From Bin87 sp965208015 (GTDB lineage Bacteria; Chloroflexota; Dehalococcoidia; Lucifugimonadales; UBA3495): DNA of 64,000 nt. Below, piece after piece: positions 46,189 through 54,095 of this stretch. The stretch is from NCBI GenBank assembly GCA_965208015.1, contig CBDBNT010000003.1, forward strand, positions 248,001 to 312,000, given 5' to 3'. Numbering within the stretch: position 1 is the stretch's first letter; each line of letters starts with the position of its first letter. A model generated the notes under the pieces. That model was not told where the DNA came from. It searched no databases and worked only from the letters and a program-made list of their open reading frames with translations. A program made the translations under genes and the position numbers.

Positions 46189-46659
46189 TCATGCGCCCTG
46201 GCGGTGCGGAACCTTTGGTTCGCTGTACTCGTCTTCCGCGCCATTGATTGCGGCTATGGCCTGCAATTTGGCCGCATCGGTCAGGCCGGGGGCCGCCATG
46301 ATGGCCGCGATGTTCCGGCGGCGTTCTTCCGCATGGCCCTCTTCGCGGCCCTCTTCGCGACCCTCCTCGCGCCACTCCCGGCGACGACGAAGGGCGAAAT
46401 CTATCATCGTCATAACTACTCCTATCGTGAATGGCACTGTGCCGATGACGGCTTGGGCGATTACGCCGCACACGAAGGCCAGCATCAGCATCCGAAGGTA
46501 CGAAATGCGCGTCAGCGCATCTACAATCGTCTGCCCTTCCCGAATTCCCAGCGCTGCCTCGTTGAGGATTAGCAACGCCAGGAACAGCAGCGTCACCCAC
46601 ACCCGCCATCCGTTGATGGCACGATAGATCGCCTGCGGAAGTTCCGTTATCCGCATCAT
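46189..46659 (-). CDS. Hypothetical membrane protein with EGREEG repeat tail
   Basis: This 156-residue protein has hydrophobic segments near 19-36, 56-75 and 77-92. A basic/acidic run follows (RRRREWREEGREEGREEGHA) and then a polar helix (LTDAAKLQAIAAINGAED). The short EEGR repeat is low-complexity and probably helical. The layout resembles the protein at 41295-41702. Its function is unknown. It runs in the same direction as the aminopropyltransferase gene and ends convergent with the thioesterase gene. Confidence 0.55.
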   Translation of the reverse strand: MMRITELPQAIYRAINGWRVWVTLLFLALLILNEAALGIREGQTIVDALTRISYLRMLMLAFVCGVIAQAVIGTVPFTIGVVMTMIDFALRRRREWREEGREEGREEGHAEERRRNIAAIMAAPGLTDAAKLQAIAAINGAEDEYSEPKVPHRQGA

Positions 46660-46683
46660 AGCACAGGCCGGGTATACCTGTGC

Positions 46684-47613
46684 CTACACCATGAATACGG
46701 GAGAATCGTCCCGGTTGATCCGCGTTTCCGCCGCGATGCCATCGCGGATGTGTCTGGGCAGGGCGAACATGGCTCCGTGGCTCTGCCCGTCGTAGTGCCG
46801 CAAGGTTTTGGCGACCCGCTCCTGGAGGCATCGGTCAACGGCCGCAGGGTCCAGGTCGGGCAAGGGCGAGTCGGACGCGATGGTAAATCCCCACAGCGTG
46901 ATGAAGGAGGGGATGTGGACCTGGTAAGGGACAGAATGGGTGAAGATCCCTTCCAGCGTTTTGTATATGGTTGTGAAACACTCGCGCAGACTCAGGAATC
47001 CAGCCGGACCGGATTGGGTCACCAGGATTCCGCCGGGGTTCAATCGCGCCCGGGCGATTTCGTAATATTCCTCGGTGTACAGAAGATACGCCGGCCCGCC
47101 CTCCAGCGGGTCCACCAGATCCATGATCATCACGTCAAAGGTCTGGTCGGTGGACTGGAGAAATCCCCGGGCGTCGTCGAACACCAACTCGGTTCGCCGG
47201 TCGTCGAACGCTCCACCGTGATGCTGGGGCAGGTGCTCCCGACACAGCTCGACCACCTGTTGGTCCAGGTCGACCATCGTTACCTTTTCCACGGACCGGT
47301 GCGCCAGCGTTTCCCGCAGCGTTCCGCCTTCGCCGCCACCCCCGATGAACACCCGGCGCGGGTCAGGATGCAGCAACATGGCCGGATGAACCAGCGCCTC
47401 GTGGTAGATGTGCTCGTCCCGTTCGGTCGACTGCGTCTTGCCGTCAAGGAGCAGGCTGCGCCCGTACACCTCGGAATGGACCACTTCCACCCGTTGGTAA
47501 CCCGTGTGACCCGAATACAGAACCTCGTCGACCTTCAGCATGATCGCCAGGTCGGGCATCACGGTCTCGATCACCCACTTGCCGGTGATTTCTTCCATCG
47601 GATAGCTGGCCAT
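46684..47613 (-). CDS. Aminopropyltransferase of the thermospermine synthase (ACL5) type
   Basis: This 309-residue spermidine/spermine-synthase-fold enzyme transfers an aminopropyl group from decarboxylated SAM. Motifs are LLLDGKTQSTERDEHIYHEA, FIGGGGEGGTLRETLAH, VTMVDLDQQVVELCREHLPQ, and IMDLVDPLEGGPAYLLYTEE, followed by GILVTQSGPAGFLSLRECFT. The GGGEG...RE and D-DP-EGGP-Y-LYT patterns match plant ACL5/thermospermine synthase more closely than classical SpeE, which has GGGDGG and D-TDP-GPA. The product may therefore be thermospermine, or spermidine from an unusual acceptor. It lies 99 bases after speD in the same direction. Confidence 0.86.
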   Translation of the reverse strand: MASYPMEEITGKWVIETVMPDLAIMLKVDEVLYSGHTGYQRVEVVHSEVYGRSLLLDGKTQSTERDEHIYHEALVHPAMLLHPDPRRVFIGGGGEGGTLRETLAHRSVEKVTMVDLDQQVVELCREHLPQHHGGAFDDRRTELVFDDARGFLQSTDQTFDVMIMDLVDPLEGGPAYLLYTEEYYEIARARLNPGGILVTQSGPAGFLSLRECFTTIYKTLEGIFTHSVPYQVHIPSFITLWGFTIASDSPLPDLDPAAVDRCLQERVAKTLRHYDGQSHGAMFALPRHIRDGIAAETRINRDDSPVFMV

Positions 47614-47712
47614 CGGGACTCCTTAGGCGAGAGGGGATCTGGCTGGCACAGACGGACTCCGCTCAAGCGGCCGGAAGACCGGCCGTTGCCGCGTTTCCAG
47701 CGTGAGGAGCCG

Positions 47713-48102
47713 TCAGTTGAGGCGGTGCGCCGGTTGCAGTTCTACAACACGCGCGCCGGTGAGCCCGCGGCGGATCTGTGTGATTTCAGGATCCCGGCAG
47801 CACAGGGCCTCGATTATCACCGCCGCCGCGCGTTCCGGCATGGTTTGATCGCCGCAAGTAAAGATGTCCGCCGCCGCGTAGCCGTGCTCCGGCCAGGTGT
47901 GAATGGAAATGTGGGATTCGGCGATGGACAGAATGCCCGTTACGCCCTGGGGCGTAAACTGGTGAAACGACTCCCCGACAATATGCGCGTCGACCAAAGA
48001 CGCGGCCCGCAGCATCTCCTGCCGAATATGGACCAGGTCGTCCAGCAACCGGGGGTCGCAGTTTCTAAGTTCCAGGAGCACGTGAGTACCTAGTACATCC
48101 AA
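47713..48102 (-). CDS. speD: S-adenosylmethionine decarboxylase proenzyme
   Basis: This 129-residue prokaryotic class 1B AdoMetDC has the self-cleavage and active-site block SIAESHISIHTWPEHGYAAA (Glu-Ser cleavage site near residues 61-62), then DIFTCGD with the catalytic Cys. Cleavage yields the pyruvoyl cofactor. It supplies decarboxylated SAM to the aminopropyltransferase encoded just downstream. Its length is normal for the family. Confidence 0.96.
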   Translation of the reverse strand: MDVLGTHVLLELRNCDPRLLDDLVHIRQEMLRAASLVDAHIVGESFHQFTPQGVTGILSIAESHISIHTWPEHGYAAADIFTCGDQTMPERAAAVIIEALCCRDPEITQIRRGLTGARVVELQPAHRLN

Positions 48103-48436
48103 TCACCCTTTCCTCCGTATGGATTGGCTCCCCCCGCCGGGCAATAGGTCCGCACGGCTACTTGGGAACAGCAGGCGACGATTTTACCCAATCCCGGCTG
48201 CTGACACAAGTGCGCGCACGCTCCACTAACGCACGAGACGACAAGGTTGATCGGGGCCCGTGTTCGCTTCCGTATGCGCGAATATTCCAGGTCCCGATGC
48301 CTGGTCGTCAGCGAGCAAAGCGCAGCCCTGCCACCATCGGCGTTGCGATGCGCTAGAATGTGGGTCGCCTGATGGCTGGGTGGGCGCCCGCCCACCCGAA
48401 TCCGTCAACAACATTTCGAAGCAGGAGGCACCTTCC
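48103..48436. other. 334-bp divergent intergenic region speD/cupin
   Basis: No gene is supported. Open frames here on the plus strand extend the cupin upstream without homology. Promoters for speD (minus) and the cupin gene (plus) should lie here, but no convincing hexamer pair was seen. Confidence 0.4.
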
Positions 48437-48805
48437 ATGGAATTTGTGCGCATTTACACCGGCGATGACGGCCAGACCCATTTTCAGGACCTCGACCTGC
48501 CGGGCGATCGCGCCATCCACAGCGGCATGCAGGTTACGCCCGGCGTGAACTTCCGGCGATTTGAGCCCGGCTATTTCTCCGACTGGCACACTGCTCCGCG
48601 CCGGCAGTACGTGATCACCCTCGCCGGAGAGATGGAAGTTGGGATCGGCGACGGCACTAAGCGCCGTTTCGGGGCCGGCGACGTGCTGATGGCCGACGAC
48701 CTCACGGGCCAGGGCCACACCACCGCCGTGGTCGGAGACCAGCCCCGCATCTCGGTCACGATTCCGATCACCCTGTGGTCGCCCTGGCTGCCGGCGGACG
48801 AGTAA
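48437..48805 (+). CDS. Small cupin-domain protein
   Basis: This 122-residue single-domain cupin starts at ATG 48437 with AGGAGG eight bases upstream. Cupin motif 1 is reflected in FSDWHTAPRRQYVITLAGEM (His, Gln/Tyr, Glu-containing), and motif 2 in GDVLMADDLTGQGHTTAV, with the terminal His metal ligand. The metal-binding set looks reduced compared with dioxygenases. It is probably a small-molecule-binding or isomerase-type cupin; no substrate can be named. Confidence 0.8.
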   Translation: MEFVRIYTGDDGQTHFQDLDLPGDRAIHSGMQVTPGVNFRRFEPGYFSDWHTAPRRQYVITLAGEMEVGIGDGTKRRFGAGDVLMADDLTGQGHTTAVVGDQPRISVTIPITLWSPWLPADE

Positions 48806-48826
48806 TCTGCCGAACCTTTCAGGAGG

Positions 48827-49819
48827 CTAGGCCGGCGCGTTTTCGCAAATAATTTGTTTCGCAGTCGCGCCGGCGTTCGGGCCGGATACCCGGGGAGCGA
48901 TGATCGGCAAGGTGAGGCCGGCTTCCCGGTACTCGGCCAACCTTTCCCGCCTGGCTCCGGCGTCCGTGGGCAGCGACATGCGGTCGATCAGCCCCTCCGG
49001 TACGAGACGCTCGGCCAGGGCAACATCGCCAGAGCGCCAGGCGCGGCGCACCTCCTCGACCTCGTCCGCGAAACCGGCCTCGGCCATTAACCGGCGATAC
49101 CTGGGGAACCGGCCGGCGTAGGTCGCGGCCACCCGACGCATCCCACCATGGTCAGCGCCCGGCGCGGACACGGAAACCAGCGTCGCCACCTCAACCGATT
49201 CCGGCGCGACCCCGGCCCGAGCGGCGCCGACGGCGATGCGTTGGCTCGCAGTCCGGGCGTGCTCAGGCGTGCACCAGGTGAGCAACACCCCCTGGCTGAT
49301 CTCGCCGGCGATCTCCAGCATCTTGGGGAAAACCGCCGCCAGATAGATGGGCATTTCCGTCCGGAACGTCGGAAAGTGCAGGTCGAACGTCGCTATGCTG
49401 ATGGCCTCGCCCTGGTAGTCGACCACCGCGCCGTCGCGCAACAGGCGGCGCACGATATCCACCGTGTCGCGCACCCGAGGGATGGCGCCGGAAAACTCCA
49501 ACCCGTGCTCGGGCTCAACCTGGACCTTATGGCTGCTGCCCAATCCCAGGATGAACCGGCCGTTGGAAAAATGGTCCACGCAAGCGGCCGCCATGGCGAT
49601 GGTGGGTGCGCTGCGCACGAAAACGCTGCTGATGCTGGTGCCCAAGCGTATCCGGGACGTAGCCAACGCGCAGGCGGTCAATATCGAAAACTGGTCGCCC
49701 CCGTGTCCCTCGGCAACCCAGGCGGACTCGTAGCCAAGTTCCTCGGCCAGTTGCACACACTCCACGATTTCCGGCGGTGTCATGCCGCCTCCGGCAAAGG
49801 CAACTCCAATACGTTCCAT
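48827..49819 (-). CDS. LLM-class (F420-dependent or flavin) oxidoreductase
   Basis: This 330-residue luciferase-like monooxygenase-fold protein has MTPPEIVECVQLAEELGYES, then AWVAEGHGGDQFSILTACAL, ATSRIRLGTSISSVFVRSAP, and FSNGRFILGLGSSHKVQVEP. These are typical of the F420-dependent methylenetetrahydromethanopterin-reductase-like branch. The substrate is unknown. It is 13 bases downstream of the methyltransferase gene, in a four-gene minus-strand cluster. Confidence 0.9.
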   Translation of the reverse strand: MERIGVAFAGGGMTPPEIVECVQLAEELGYESAWVAEGHGGDQFSILTACALATSRIRLGTSISSVFVRSAPTIAMAAACVDHFSNGRFILGLGSSHKVQVEPEHGLEFSGAIPRVRDTVDIVRRLLRDGAVVDYQGEAISIATFDLHFPTFRTEMPIYLAAVFPKMLEIAGEISQGVLLTWCTPEHARTASQRIAVGAARAGVAPESVEVATLVSVSAPGADHGGMRRVAATYAGRFPRYRRLMAEAGFADEVEEVRRAWRSGDVALAERLVPEGLIDRMSLPTDAGARRERLAEYREAGLTLPIIAPRVSGPNAGATAKQIICENAPA

Positions 49820-49832
49820 TGCGGGCTCCCGT

Positions 49833-50672
49833 TCAATCCAGTTGCAGACCGTGGGTCGGCCACGTGATCATCACTTCCCGCGCCCGGCAGAGCCAGCGCG
49901 GATTCAATCCATCCGGGCTGCGCTTGAAGAGACGGTCCAGTTTGGCTTCGATTTGACGACGAGTGGCCTCGTCGCCCCGTTCCAGCCGAGCTATCGTCAG
50001 GTCTATGGCCTGATCTTCGGTTAGTCCTCCAGCGGCCTCCGGGATCCACCACGGCGCTTGGTCGACAACCTTGATATCCGGCAGAAGTCCCATTTCCCAC
50101 AGGACGGCGGCCAGCTCGGGCAGCCCGGGCCAGGGAGCGGGTTGCTCGTCGAACAGGACGCGGCGAAGCTCGTTGTCCATATCGCCCGGCGTGGGTCGCC
50201 AGATGCAAATAATCACCCGCCGGGAGGCGGAATTGTGCAGCTTGGTGACGAAGGGAACGATGTCACGGACGAAGTAAACAACGTCCGACGTGACGGCCAC
50301 ATCGCCAGTTTCGGCCGAGTCCATCCACCAGTCCGGCGAGACGCGGGCGTTGCCGATGCCGGCCTCGTCGCGCGACGCAATAAACTGGCCACGCATGCTT
50401 TCGGACGGCTCCACGAGCACTACCTCTCTCACTTGCCCGGCCAGCGGCAGGGACACCCGGCCGGCTCCACCGCCGACATCGAGCAGAACGTCCGTCGGCA
50501 GCAGGTGGCCGGCGATTGCGTGCAGGTTTTTGTCCCAAGGACGATGCGGATCCAGACGGAACTGATCCGCCAGGTCGGCCCAATGGTCGGCTCGACGACG
50601 GTGGTCGGCGAAACGGCCCGCCGCCAGGGCCGCGTCGTGCACGGCCGCGTAGCGCTCGGCGGCGGAAATCAT
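49833..50672 (-). CDS. Class I SAM-dependent methyltransferase
   Basis: This 279-residue protein has the Rossmann-like motif I LLDVGGGAGRVSLPLAG (about residues 62-78), motif II acidic end VVLVEPSESM and motif III in SDVVYFVRDIVPFVTKLHNS. The C-terminal half is variable and includes LTEDQAIDLTIARLERGDEA. The acceptor is unknown. Its start overlaps the quinone oxidoreductase stop by four bases. Confidence 0.86.
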   Translation of the reverse strand: MISAAERYAAVHDAALAAGRFADHRRRADHWADLADQFRLDPHRPWDKNLHAIAGHLLPTDVLLDVGGGAGRVSLPLAGQVREVVLVEPSESMRGQFIASRDEAGIGNARVSPDWWMDSAETGDVAVTSDVVYFVRDIVPFVTKLHNSASRRVIICIWRPTPGDMDNELRRVLFDEQPAPWPGLPELAAVLWEMGLLPDIKVVDQAPWWIPEAAGGLTEDQAIDLTIARLERGDEATRRQIEAKLDRLFKRSPDGLNPRWLCRAREVMITWPTHGLQLD

Positions 50673-51640
50673 GGGGTCAGGATCACCTTGCCGCGGGTGC
50701 CACGCGAGGCCAGGTGCAGGTGGGCGCTTCCCGCCTCCGACATCGGAATGACGCGGTCGACGATCAGCTTGAGCCGTCCGTCCATGATCATCGGGATCAA
50801 GTCGTTCATCGCGCCCTGGTGGTCCAGGGAACCAATCGGTGAGCGGCCCATGCTGAACCCGATCACTGTCCGGTTGAGAGTGGTGATGTCCGCTGCCGCC
50901 AGGTTGGCTGCCTGGCCGCTGGCGTTGCCATAGCTAACCACTCTCCCGTAGGACGCGACACAGCGCACCGATTTTTCCAGCACCGGGCCGCCCACGCACT
51001 CCAGCACCAGCACGACTCCCCGGCCGTCGGTCATATCCCTGACCTCGTCCTCGAAGTCCGCCTCGGTGTAGTTGATGGTAACGTCCGCGCCCAGAGAGCG
51101 ACACAGGTCAAGTTTGTCCTGGGTCGAGGCCGTGGCGACCACCCGGGCGCCCCACTCCTTGGCCAGCTGAATTGCTACGGTGCCCACGCCCGACGCTCCG
51201 GCTTGGATCAGCACGGTGTCGCCCGGTTGCATCTGGCCGCGTGTCTTCAGCAGGTGGTACGAGGTCAGGAAGGTTATCGGCATGCCGCCGGCGTGGATCG
51301 GGTCGATACCCTCCGGGTACGGGAAAACGAAGTTGTGGTTCACGGCCACATATTCCGCCTGGCCCTGCGGCCCCATGGTCATGACCCGTTGTCCCACAGC
51401 AAGACGGCCGTCCGTCACGTCCGAACCCAGGGCCGTGATGGTTCCCGCGGCTTCCAAACCCAGCGTGGCCGGCAAGTCTGGGCCGGGGTAGTTACCCTGT
51501 CGGCGCATGATGTCCGCGTAGTTGACGCCGGCAGCGTCCACCCTGATCAACGCCTGGTGCGGGCTGGGCGTGGGCTCCGGCGTGTCCTTCCACTCCAGGA
51601 CTTCGACACTGCCGTATTCTTCGATGCGCAGGGCTTTCAT
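50669..51640 (-). CDS. NADPH:quinone oxidoreductase (zinc-free MDR family)
   Basis: This 323-residue medium-chain dehydrogenase/reductase has VDAAGVNYADIMRRQGNYPG (residues 33-52), LGLEAAGTITALG, the Rossmann VLIQAGASGVGTVAIQLAKE, and AADVTINYTEADF-like NADPH-site sequence. Structural and catalytic zinc cysteines are absent, as in QorA-type quinone reductases. It is coupled to the methyltransferase gene by a four-base overlap and follows the hydroxyacid dehydrogenase by 28 bases. Confidence 0.9.
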   Translation of the reverse strand: MKALRIEEYGSVEVLEWKDTPEPTPSPHQALIRVDAAGVNYADIMRRQGNYPGPDLPATLGLEAAGTITALGSDVTDGRLAVGQRVMTMGPQGQAEYVAVNHNFVFPYPEGIDPIHAGGMPITFLTSYHLLKTRGQMQPGDTVLIQAGASGVGTVAIQLAKEWGARVVATASTQDKLDLCRSLGADVTINYTEADFEDEVRDMTDGRGVVLVLECVGGPVLEKSVRCVASYGRVVSYGNASGQAANLAAADITTLNRTVIGFSMGRSPIGSLDHQGAMNDLIPMIMDGRLKLIVDRVIPMSEAGSAHLHLASRGTRGKVILTP

Positions 51641-51668
51641 TGAGTATTTCTCCTGATGGCGGCCGGCT

Positions 51669-52670
51669 TCAGGCCGGGCCGCGCAGATTGGGCGACTGGA
51701 GCACGTCGGGGTTGATGACCCGAATCGATTCCCCGGATGCGAAGGCGCGGATATTCTCGACCACGCCGCTGTAGAAGGCGCGATAGCCCTCCTGCGTAAC
51801 GTATCCCACGTGGGGCGTGATCAGGGTGTTATCCAGCGTCAGGAACGGATGGCCAGCCGGCAGCGGTTCCACGTCGAAGGTGTCCAGTGCGGCGGCGCCG
51901 ATGGCCTTCCGCTGGAGCGCGTCCACCAGCGCCGCCTCGTCGACGATGGGCCCCCGGGAGATGTTGACCAGGATCGCCGACGGCTTCATCAGCCCGATCT
52001 CGTGGGCGCCCACCAGGCCCCGGGTCCGGTCGCTCAGGCGGACGTGGACGGACACCACGTCGCCTTCGGCGAAAAGCGTATCCTTGTTGACCAGCGTGGC
52101 GTTGCACTCCGCAGCCCGCTCCACCGTCAGGTTCTGACTCCACGCGATGACATTCATGTCGAACGCGTTACCCACGCGGGCCACCAGCGAGCCGATGTGG
52201 CCGAGACCCAGCAGCGCCAGCGTCTTGCCGCGCAGGCCGTGACCCACGTGGATGCCCCACTTGCCCTGGTCGCGGGTGGCGCGATCCTCCTCGGCGATGC
52301 GGCGCATCAGCCCGATGATCAGGCCCCAGGTCAGCTCGGTGGGACCCTCCCCTTCGCCGGGCGTGCCGCAGACCGTGATGCCCAGTTCCGTGGCCGCGTC
52401 CGTGTCAAAAGATGCGTTGCGCGCGCCGGTGGTGATCAGGCAACGCAACGCGGGCAGTCGTTCCAGCAGCGAGCGAGGGAAACCGGTCCGCTCCCGCATG
52501 CCCATCACGATGTCGAATTCAGCTAGGCGCGTCGCCAGGCCATCCTCGTCCGCGAGATGGTCTCTGAAGAAGGTAACCTCAATTCCCTCGGGCAGGCTCG
52601 ACCAATCGGCCATACTGGAGGCAACACTCTGATAGTCATCGAGGACAGCGACTTTCATGGCTTGGGTCAC
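51669..52670 (-). CDS. D-2-hydroxyacid dehydrogenase family protein
   Basis: This 333-residue enzyme has the NAD-binding ALLGLGHIGSLVARVGNAFD (about residues 150-169). Its catalytic triad is Arg in ILVNISRGPIVDEAALV, Glu in ALDTFDVEPLPAGHPF and His in NTLITPHVGYVTQEGY. It reduces a 2-oxo acid or oxidises a D-2-hydroxy acid. The catalytic domain's usual signature reads ITTGARNASFDTDAATELGI. Substrate is unspecified. It is the first gene of the minus-strand cluster down to 48827. Confidence 0.92.
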   Translation of the reverse strand: MTQAMKVAVLDDYQSVASSMADWSSLPEGIEVTFFRDHLADEDGLATRLAEFDIVMGMRERTGFPRSLLERLPALRCLITTGARNASFDTDAATELGITVCGTPGEGEGPTELTWGLIIGLMRRIAEEDRATRDQGKWGIHVGHGLRGKTLALLGLGHIGSLVARVGNAFDMNVIAWSQNLTVERAAECNATLVNKDTLFAEGDVVSVHVRLSDRTRGLVGAHEIGLMKPSAILVNISRGPIVDEAALVDALQRKAIGAAALDTFDVEPLPAGHPFLTLDNTLITPHVGYVTQEGYRAFYSGVVENIRAFASGESIRVINPDVLQSPNLRGPA

Positions 52671-52870
52671 CTCTCCAATTCAAGTGCATTTCGGCCTGCC
52701 GGCAACATTGGGGCAAATGATTGGGCAAGTAAATCACAGGCCAAATGGAGGGTCAAGTTGACCCGGACCCCCATGTGCGCCAGCGTCAGACCGCGCTTTT
52801 TGAGCAAGAGGGCACGGTGAGTTTTGCATGTAACTGTTCAGACTTGAGGTGTACGTCCCCATTGAAAACC

Positions 52871-52965
52871 GTCATACCGGCGAAAGCCGGTATCCAGAAA
52901 ATCCTTGCTAAACTGACGACTGCCGGTGCGCGGACTTCCTGGGTTCCTGCTTTCGCAGGAACGAC
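52871..52965. repeat. Dispersed palindromic repeat, paired hairpins
   Basis: ATACCGGC-GAAA-GCCGGTAT (52874-52893) and GTTCCTGC-TTTC-GCAGGAAC (52943-52962) are two perfect 8-bp hairpins in opposite orientation, 49 bases apart. Each has GTCAT/ACGAC flanks. The same design occurs at 30286-30363. Confidence 0.78.
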
Positions 52966-53020
52966 GGGTTTCCGCTAGGAGATCCTGCAGACTCTGAACA
53001 GTTACTTTGTATCGGATTCC

Positions 53021-53050
53021 TTTACATCCTTTCCGGGCTTATGGTACGAT
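53021..53050 (+). promoter_or_regulatory. Promoter for tRNA-Gly
   Basis: TTTACA (53021-53026) and TACGAT (53045-53050) with an 18-base spacer end 22 bases before the tRNA gene. A TATGGT lies just ahead of the -10. Confidence 0.5.
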
Positions 53051-53072
53051 CACAATAAGCGACACACAGCCG

Positions 53073-53147
53073 GCGGAAGTGGCTCAGTGGTAGAGCGTCT
53101 CCTTGCCAAGGAGAAGGTCGCGGGTTCGAATCCCGTCTTCCGCTCCA
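53073..53147 (+). tRNA. tRNA-Gly (anticodon GCC)
   Basis: Acceptor GCGGAAG (53073-53079) pairs with CTTCCGC (53137-53143), then discriminator T and encoded CCA. The anticodon stem TCTCC/GGAGA frames loop TTGCCAA, with anticodon GCC at 53105-53107. The T-arm has GGGTTCGAATCCC. No terminator follows directly; one occurs about 860 bases later, after an inserted gene. Confidence 0.97.
53126..53147. repeat. att-like repeat, left copy (tRNA-Gly 3' end)
   Basis: The 3' end of tRNA-Gly, ending CTTCCGCTCC-A, recurs in degenerate form at 53975-53995. Across 20 aligned bases (AATCCCGTCTTCCGCTCCAG) 17 match. It is the presumed left attachment sequence. Confidence 0.5.
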
Positions 53148-53312
53148 GCGACCTCTTTGACCGCGGCAACGTTCGGAAGCACGGGCCGCGGTCTAAATCA
53201 TGCCCCCGGATCCAAACTCGGCAATCGGCCCAATCCAATTTGTTCGACCTCGCCGGCGTTTCCGTCGACAAACAATCGGGTCGTGGCCGAACGATTTTCG
53301 CGGAAGTTGATC

Positions 53313-53894
53313 ATGGCGACATTGCCTAAACTGCCGTCAAACGTCTGTGCGTACTTTGATTGCGCCAAGCTGGTAGCGGGTTCTCCGGAATTCTGCTACG
53401 GGCATAATGGCGAGTTGCTCCGGAAAATTAGCAATGCTAAGCACAATCGGCGACGATATCTTTCAGAGCCCGAAACTCGACGGCGCGTGATCGACCCGTT
53501 GCTCAAAGCGCTGGGATGGGAAAAGCGCCGGAGGGTCTGGGAAGATGAGGTGCCGACGAAACCTCCAGCGCCCGGAGCTAAACGGCCGTCCCAACCGGCT
53601 GATTATGTGCTTTATGCTCCGCTGGCCCACGGCGGACCGTCCAGGCCTCAGCTGATCATCGAAGCGAAAAGATGCCGAGTAGATCTGGATTCAGAACACG
53701 AGCAGCAGTTGCTGGAATACATGCAGAATGCCAAAGTCCATAAGGGAGCGCTTACCAATGGATTTGAATGGCGTTTTTACCAATTGAAGGCAAACCACTT
53801 GGATGTCTTGTGTCGAACGACGCAGGTTCAGTCAAACGAGGCAAAGGCGACGATGTTGATCTCGAATTTAGCCAGACCGAAACCCACGCCTTGA
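53313..53894 (+). CDS. HsdR_N-like (PD-(D/E)XK) putative nuclease-domain protein
   Basis: The protein is 193 residues from ATG 53313. After a Cys/His-containing start (CAYFDCAKL, FCYGHNGELL) comes the type I restriction R-subunit N-terminal-like pattern: VIDPLLKALGW, then ADYVLYAPL, RPQLIIEAKRCRVDL (D...ExK), EHEQQLLEYMQ, and GALTNGFEWRFYQL. The helicase part of a full HsdR is absent, so this is a stand-alone nuclease-like protein. The gene is flanked by the tRNA-Gly 3' end and a degenerate copy of it, suggesting acquisition. Its AT content is higher than the neighbours'. Confidence 0.78.
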   Translation: MATLPKLPSNVCAYFDCAKLVAGSPEFCYGHNGELLRKISNAKHNRRRYLSEPETRRRVIDPLLKALGWEKRRRVWEDEVPTKPPAPGAKRPSQPADYVLYAPLAHGGPSRPQLIIEAKRCRVDLDSEHEQQLLEYMQNAKVHKGALTNGFEWRFYQLKANHLDVLCRTTQVQSNEAKATMLISNLARPKPTP

Positions 53895-53974
53895 ATTGAA
53901 GCACCGATAGCCAAGTGTTTTCCACTCGGGAAATGAGTCCCGTTCGCACTTACGGTCAGAACGATCTGACCATT

Positions 53975-53995
53975 GAACCCCGCCTTCCGCTCCGG
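53975..53995. repeat. att-like repeat, right copy (displaced tRNA-Gly 3' end)
   Basis: AACCCCGCCTTCCGCTCCGG matches the tRNA-Gly 3' end in 17 of 20 bases, including an uninterrupted 10-base run. A tRNA-type terminator follows within 15 bases, as it would have in the undisturbed tRNA locus. Confidence 0.5.
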
Positions 53996-54004
53996 ATGAA
54001 AAGC

Positions 54005-54034
54005 AAACGGCTCCAGTTCTGGAACCGTTTTTTT
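54005..54034 (+). terminator. Rho-independent terminator
   Basis: AAACGG (54005-54010) pairs with CCGTTT (54025-54030), with an inner TCCA/TGGA stem, a GTTC loop and a run of seven T. It is a strong intrinsic terminator on the plus strand. It probably once ended tRNA-Gly and now ends the inserted nuclease gene. Confidence 0.8.
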
Positions 54035-54095
54035 CATGCCGGCCGAACACCCCGCGGTTTGGACTTTGGGCCAGGATTTGACGCCGCGCAGCAGG

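Larger units (their letters stand above)
52671..53072. other. 402-bp intergenic region before tRNA-Gly
   Basis: The region holds no gene. It contains the palindromic repeat at 52871-52965 and, at its right end, a promoter-like pair for tRNA-Gly. The first 180 bases show no recognisable feature beyond the expected promoter of the hydroxyacid dehydrogenase operon. Confidence 0.5.

Noticed and set aside
46750..48093. 447-codon plus-strand frame over the polyamine genes
   Set aside because: Antisense to two confidently identified genes (aminopropyltransferase and speD).
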